From Nitriliruptoraceae bacterium (GTDB lineage: Bacteria; Actinomycetota; Nitriliruptoria; Nitriliruptorales; Nitriliruptoraceae): a DNA stretch of 17,047 nt. The DNA lies in contig SLLJ01000200.1 in assembly GCA_007134165.1 (NCBI GenBank), forward strand, positions 1-17,047, written 5' to 3'. A program made the position numbers and the translations under genes. Shown piece by piece: positions 13,524 through 17,047 of this stretch. A model generated the notes under the pieces. The model was not told where the DNA came from. It did not search any database and saw only the letters and a program-made list of their open reading frames with translations. Every line of letters starts with the position of its first letter. The first letter of the stretch is position 1.

Positions 13524-15631
13524 CCTCCGACGGTTCCCACCCGCCAGTTGGCCCGCCCGGTCGGGTCCAGCCCGATGCAGCGAACCATCAGCCGACCACC
13601 GACCCGCCAGGTCCCGGTCGTGGTGGTCAGGCCGTGCTCGTCGACCTCGAACGAGCCGCGCTCACGGGCTGGCAGGTCCAGCACCCGCTCGGCGGTGACG
13701 AAGCCGGTCACCCCCAACCGGGGCAGGCGGATGCGAAGCCCGTTGACGGTGACGCCGGTGATCACCGCCTCCTCGGCGTCGTCGAGGTAGCCGCGGTCGA
13801 GCAGGCGGGACCACAGCTCGGCCCGTTCCCGTGCCTGCAGGTGCTTCATCGCCCCTGCCCTCGCGTCCAGCCAGCCGGCCAGCGCCGTGAGCTGCTCGCT
13901 GGTCAGCGGTGGGGGAGCGCCGGCCAGGGCGGCCCGCAGCTGGCGGTGCACGACGAGGTCGGCATACCGGCGGATCGGCGAGGTGAAGTGGCAGTAGGCC
14001 TCGGAGGCCAGACCACGGTGGTGGGAGGGGTCGGGATCGTAGGTCGCTCGGGCGGTGGCGGAGGTCGCCGCTCCGATCAGCAGGTCGCGGTCGGCCGTGC
14101 GCCCGGTGACGTCGAGCTGCTCGATGGCGCCGAGCACCTCGGCGACGACCGCGTCGGCCTCGGCGTCCGGCTGCGCGAGCGCGGGGAGTTCGACCCCGGC
14201 GAGCTCGGCGGCGGCCCGGAGCCGGTCGGCCCGGTCGGGCGCGAGTCCGGCATGGGCGCGGTACAGCGCCGGGACCTGGCGTTCGACCAGCCAGCGCGCC
14301 ACCGCCTCGTTGGCGGCCACCATCAGCCGCTCGATCAGGCGGTAGGCCGCGGCGTGGGGTTCGGCGGGCACCGTGGTCAGCTTGCCGCCGACGATCGCCG
14401 GGGTCACCTCGGCCGAGGCGAACAACTCCTCGAAGGTGGTGCGGGCATCGCGCTCGACGCCGAGCCGCCGGGAGGCTTCGGTGGCGGCCCGCAGCACGCC
14501 CGTGGCGATGGTGGCCTCCGATCCGGCCTGCGCGATGAGGGCGTCCTGGTTCCCGTCGAGCCAGTCCTCCACCGCGGCGTAGCTGAGCTTCGCGCGCGAG
14601 GTGACCGCCGCGACCTCGACCCGGGGCAGGCCGAGCGTGCCGTCGGGTGCCACCGCGAACCGGGCGGAGACCGCCCAGCGGTCCTGGCCCGGCAGCAGCG
14701 AGAGCAGGTCCTCGGACAGGGCGGGATCGAGCATCGGGGCGTTCTCGCCGACGGCGAGGTAGGCCGTGGCCGCCACCGAACGCGCGTAGCGGTCCGCCGG
14801 AGAGTCGATGCCGACCTGACCGGCGACGTCCGCGATGTGCACCACCACCTCGACGTCGGAGTCGGGGGCACCGTCCCAGCGGGCGGCGATGGCGTCGTCG
14901 ACGTCGCGGGTGGCGGCGTCGTCGACGGTGATGCACGGTTCGTCGCGACGGTCGACCCAGGCGACGTCGTGGCCGGGAACGGGGCCGTCGAAGTCGAGCC
15001 CGGCCGCGCCACCCCGACCGCCGCCGGCGAGCAGGCCGACCACGCGGGTGTGGGTCGTCTGCGCCTCGAGGGGATCCAGCCCGGCTGCCGCGGGACCGCC
15101 CGGGACCAGCGACGGGGCCGCGCGCCCCAGCGCGATCACCACGCTGGCCGCGCGCACCGCCTGGGGTGAGCCCACGATGTGCGGTCCGGCGACCAGTGCC
15201 CGCCCGATCGGCGACGAGTCGTCACGATCGGCGCCGAGTACCACGACCTGCCGGCCCACGGCGGTGGGCAGGCGGCTGGCGACGGCGGGTTCGAGCGCGA
15301 TCCAGCCGCTGCCGAGCGCCGGGTCCGGCTCCAGGACCAGGCCCGAGGGACCGTGCTGCACCCGCCCGACGAGCATCCGCCGGGCGCGCTCGAGGAGCCG
15401 GGTGGTGGTGGCCGTGGCCCCCCGCTCGCCGAGGGCAGCCTCGGCCTCGACGAGGTCGTCGGCGAGCAGTGTGCGGGCCAGCGGCGGGGCGACGAACACC
15501 GAGTCGACCGTCGACTCGGCGCCGTCGTCGTCGGTGAGGGTGATGGTCGTCGGGCTCAGACCATCGGCCTCGACCGGGTTCAGGAAACCGAACCCGCGGG
15601 GGTGCGGGCGGAAGCGGGCGGGGAAGGGCAC
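13520..15631 (-). CDS. RNase II/RNase R-family 3'-5' exoribonuclease (RNB domain)
   Basis: The 703-residue protein is an RNB-family exoribonuclease that degrades RNA from the 3' end. The N-terminal FRPHPRGFGFLNP resembles the cold-shock-like OB entry of RNase R. The catalytic centre is ITVDDAATRDVDDA at 234-247, with Asp237, Asp243, Asp245 and Asp246 at the metal-ligand positions; the usual Asp-Pro is Asp-Asp here. HFTSPIRRYADLVVHRQL from His548 is the other RNB signature, including the phosphate-binding arginines (554-555). The C-terminus is a degenerate S1-like region (about 620-703). There is no Lys-rich tail and no N-terminal helix-turn-helix, so it sits between RNase II and RNase R in length. 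It starts with GTG and only a weak GAG upstream; no other in-frame start exists before a stop at 15671-15673. Confidence 0.88.
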   Translation of the reverse strand: MPFPARFRPHPRGFGFLNPVEADGLSPTTITLTDDDGAESTVDSVFVAPPLARTLLADDLVEAEAALGERGATATTTRLLERARRMLVGRVQHGPSGLVLEPDPALGSGWIALEPAVASRLPTAVGRQVVVLGADRDDSSPIGRALVAGPHIVGSPQAVRAASVVIALGRAAPSLVPGGPAAAGLDPLEAQTTHTRVVGLLAGGGRGGAAGLDFDGPVPGHDVAWVDRRDEPCITVDDAATRDVDDAIAARWDGAPDSDVEVVVHIADVAGQVGIDSPADRYARSVAATAYLAVGENAPMLDPALSEDLLSLLPGQDRWAVSARFAVAPDGTLGLPRVEVAAVTSRAKLSYAAVEDWLDGNQDALIAQAGSEATIATGVLRAATEASRRLGVERDARTTFEELFASAEVTPAIVGGKLTTVPAEPHAAAYRLIERLMVAANEAVARWLVERQVPALYRAHAGLAPDRADRLRAAAELAGVELPALAQPDAEADAVVAEVLGAIEQLDVTGRTADRDLLIGAATSATARATYDPDPSHHRGLASEAYCHFTSPIRRYADLVVHRQLRAALAGAPPPLTSEQLTALAGWLDARAGAMKHLQARERAELWSRLLDRGYLDDAEEAVITGVTVNGLRIRLPRLGVTGFVTAERVLDLPARERGSFEVDEHGLTTTTGTWRVGGRLMVRCIGLDPTGRANWRVGTVGG

Positions 15632-15667
15632 GGGCAGCTCGTCGTCAGGAGTGGGAACGGAGTGCGC

Positions 15668-15673
15668 ACCCTA
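15668..15673 (-). promoter_or_regulatory. Candidate -10 element for the RNB exoribonuclease gene
   Basis: TAGGGT on the minus strand, 36 nt before the GTG at 15631, inside the 62-nt gap after the PEBP gene. It suggests the gene has its own promoter. Confidence 0.3.
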
Positions 15674-15693
15674 CCGCCGCCCGCCGGTGGGGC

Positions 15694-16152
15694 TCAGTAC
15701 GAGAAGGTTCCGATGACGCGGTTCTGCTCGAGGATCGCGTCGGCGTAGTCGGCGAGGAACTCGGCCCGCGACGGGGTGCCCTCGACCGGACGGCTCAGCG
15801 CGTAGACCCAGAAGTAGTAGTGGTGCAGGCCGTGACCGGCCGGTGGCTGCGGACCGCCGTAGCCCGACGCCCCGAAGTCGTTGGGTCCGGGCCGGTAGGC
15901 GGCGTCGGCGTCGGCGTCGAGCTCGGTGGTGTCGGCCGGGATGCCGTACAGCGTCCAGTGGGTGAAGCCGTGGGGCAGCGGTGCGTCCGGGTCGTGGCAG
16001 ATCACCGCCAGCTCCGCGGTGCCCGTGGGCACGCCGCTGATCGTCAGGCGTGGGGCGAGGTTGTCCTGGTCGTTGGCGTGCCGGTCGGCCAGTCGGCCGC
16101 CGGGCTCGAAGTCCGGGCTGCTGATGGCGAGGTCCTGGATGTTCAGACCCAT
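15694..16152 (-). CDS. YbhB/YbcL-family phosphatidylethanolamine-binding-like protein
   Basis: The 152-residue protein is a bacterial PEBP (Raf-kinase-inhibitor-like) protein. Its ligand pocket motifs are present: HDPDAP at 53-58, followed by GFTHWTLYGIP with His65-Trp66, and GYGGPQPPAGHGLHHYYFWVYAL in the second half, where the GxxPP..GxHrY pattern of the family is recognisable. There is no signal peptide, so it should be cytoplasmic. PEBP proteins bind phosphorylated or anionic ligands; bacterial members are mostly of unknown role. The ATG at 16152 has GGAAGGGAG 7 nt upstream. It lies between the J-domain gene and the RNase gene, all on the minus strand with gaps of 48 and 62 nt. Each gap has a candidate -10, so a single operon is not certain. 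Confidence 0.9.
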   Translation of the reverse strand: MGLNIQDLAISSPDFEPGGRLADRHANDQDNLAPRLTISGVPTGTAELAVICHDPDAPLPHGFTHWTLYGIPADTTELDADADAAYRPGPNDFGASGYGGPQPPAGHGLHHYYFWVYALSRPVEGTPSRAEFLADYADAILEQNRVIGTFSY

Positions 16153-16192
16153 CGGGCGCTCCCTTCCGTTGCGTGGTCGAACGATGCGTGTC

Positions 16193-16198
16193 ACCCTA
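16193..16198 (-). promoter_or_regulatory. Candidate -10 element for the PEBP gene
   Basis: TAGGGT on the minus strand, 40 nt before the ATG at 16152. It is the same hexamer as before the RNase gene and ends against the J-domain gene's stop. Confidence 0.3.
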
Positions 16199-16200
16199 CT

Positions 16201-16926
16201 TCAGCGTGCGGGTGCGAGGCAGATCCAGGCGCTCAGGGGCCAGTCGATCTCGTCGAGCAGTGGCTCGATGCGGTCCAGCAGCCGGACCGCCGTGACCCGA
16301 GGGTCGGGCTCGGGTGGCAGGCTGCTGTGCAGGGTGGTCGTCGACGAGCCCCGGGTGCGGGTCCAGGTACTGGTGAGCTGGGCGGCGTCCAGGGCCCGCC
16401 GGGCCCGGCGCGGGGCGGCGCGCACCTGTACGCGGATCGTGGCCCATCCCCGGTCGTCGACGGTCGGATGGATCGCCAGGGTCGAGGTCAGGTCGGGTGC
16501 CAGGCTGGCAGCGACCCGGTTGAGCCGTGAGCCGGGGGCGCGGCTGGTCGCCTCGAGCCGGCCGTTCCCGCCGGCCTTCGCGAACCAGGTCGCCACCCGA
16601 TCGCGCTCCAGTGGATCCGGCCGGCAGGCGGGCACCGCGCTCCAGTCCACCGATCCCACGCTGGCCGCGGCGGGGCCCGTGGGGTGTCCGGGCCGTGACG
16701 GACGCCCCGGCACCACCCCCGACCAGAGGTCGTTGGTGTCGTCGGTCTGACCACCGAGCCGTTCGTAGGCCGCCTGGATCCGGTGGAAGGCGGACGGGTC
16801 GCCCCCGAGGTCGGGATGGTGCAGGCGGGCCAACCGACGGTAGGCCGCCTTGCGCACGGCCGCGTCCGCCGACGGGGGCACGTCGAGCACCCGTCGGGCC
16901 TCAGCTGGGGTCAGACGCCGCTGCAC
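16201..16926 (-). CDS. J-domain (DnaJ-like) protein with uncharacterised C-terminal region
   Basis: The 241-residue protein begins with a J domain at about residues 4-58. Helix II (AAVRKAAYRRLARLHHPDLGGD) contains the HPD motif at 37-39 that stimulates DnaK ATPase activity, and helix III is AFHRIQAAYERLG. There are no glycine/phenylalanine-rich region, zinc finger or DnaJ substrate-binding domain, so this is a type III (DnaJC-like) cochaperone. After a Pro/Gly-rich linker (about 60-95), residues 95-241 form an unrecognised domain with several tryptophans and an Arg-rich patch. It ends with LDEIDWPLSAWICLAPAR. The GTG start at 16926 has GAGGAG just upstream and a likely -10 at 16961-16956. It lies next to the 8-bp tandem repeat. 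Its client is unknown. Confidence 0.85.
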   Translation of the reverse strand: MQRRLTPAEARRVLDVPPSADAAVRKAAYRRLARLHHPDLGGDPSAFHRIQAAYERLGGQTDDTNDLWSGVVPGRPSRPGHPTGPAAASVGSVDWSAVPACRPDPLERDRVATWFAKAGGNGRLEATSRAPGSRLNRVAASLAPDLTSTLAIHPTVDDRGWATIRVQVRAAPRRARRALDAAQLTSTWTRTRGSSTTTLHSSLPPEPDPRVTAVRLLDRIEPLLDEIDWPLSAWICLAPAR

Positions 16927-16955
16927 GGGTCTCCTCGTCGGCGGCGGACGCCGGG

Positions 16956-16961
16956 AGGCTA
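16956..16961 (-). promoter_or_regulatory. Candidate -10 element for the J-domain gene
   Basis: TAGCCT on the minus strand, 29 nt before the GTG at 16926. The matching -35 region would fall within the 8-bp tandem repeat that starts at 16974. Confidence 0.35.
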
Positions 16962-16973
16962 GCGTGGACCCGT

Positions 16974-17047
16974 CGGGAGCCCGGGAGCCCGGGAGCCCGG
17001 AAGCCAGGGAGGCAGGGAGCCAGGGAGCCAGGGAGGCAGGGAGGCAG
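16974..17047. repeat. 8-bp tandem repeat, truncated by the right window edge
   Basis: Nine complete 8-bp units and two bases of a tenth run to the window end with an exact period of 8. The first three are CGGGAGCC, the fourth CGGAAGCC, and the next five alternate between AGGGAGGC and AGGGAGCC. Consensus is [C/A]GGGAG[C/G]C. The array may be longer beyond the edge. The variants are ordered in blocks, which suggests growth by slippage or unequal exchange. A reading frame through it is open but low-complexity, and I do not call a gene there. Confidence 0.9.

Noticed and set aside
13634..15169. A 511-residue plus-strand frame within the RNase gene
   Set aside because: It is Gly/Arg-rich shadow sequence opposite a clear RNB protein.

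Overview
The window is very GC-rich (roughly 70-75% by eye) and almost fully coding. It uses ATG and GTG starts, purine-rich Shine-Dalgarno sites, and strongly GC-biased third codon positions. The gene content suggests a free-living, high-GC actinobacterium: a Corynebacterium/Mycobacterium-type GlgC plus GT4 glycogen synthase pair, an actinobacterial-style xi-class GST homologue, a YbaK protein and an RNB-family exoribonuclease. I cannot name the genus; a deep-branching Actinomycetota lineage is only a guess. There are no tRNA or rRNA genes, insertion sequences, prophage genes or CRISPR arrays. No gap between genes exceeds 300 bases.

Layout. Positions 1-970 (-): MFS exporter cut by the left edge. 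1139-2194 (+): glutathionyl-hydroquinone-reductase-like protein. 2231-2623 (+): minimal SET-domain protein. 2627-4129 (-): 500-residue protein I do not recognise, with a Rossmann-like glycine loop. 4204-4854 (+): dienelactone-hydrolase-like alpha/beta hydrolase, divergent from the previous gene. 4867-5346 (-): YbaK-type aminoacyl-tRNA deacylase domain. 5542-6999 (+): ADP-ribosylglycohydrolase fused to a Cys-based protein phosphatase. 7017-8686 (-): two-gene unit of argE-type deacetylase followed by a gamma-carbonic-anhydrase-like protein. 8815-12939 (+): glgC, glgA/glgM and pgm, a compact glycogen/ADP-glucose operon. 12984-13523 (+): membrane-anchored thioredoxin-fold protein. 13520-15631 (-): RNase II/R-family exoribonuclease. 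15694-16152 (-): PEBP/YbhB protein. 16201-16926 (-): J-domain protein. 16974-17047: an 8-bp tandem repeat running off the right edge.

The clearest functional unit is glgC-glgA-pgm. Pgm interconverts glucose-6-phosphate and glucose-1-phosphate, GlgC makes ADP-glucose, and the GT4 enzyme uses it for maltose-1-phosphate or alpha-glucan synthesis. Most other genes are single housekeeping or stress-type genes.

The most interesting items are the ADP-ribosylhydrolase-phosphatase fusion, the unrecognised 500-residue protein with its tightly packed divergent promoter region, the minimal bacterial SET protein, and the 8-bp repeat beside the J-domain gene's predicted promoter. A GC-rich hexamer of the form TAnnnT lies 21-40 nt upstream of nine starts and looks like the local -10 element. 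I do not see an obvious new multigene system.
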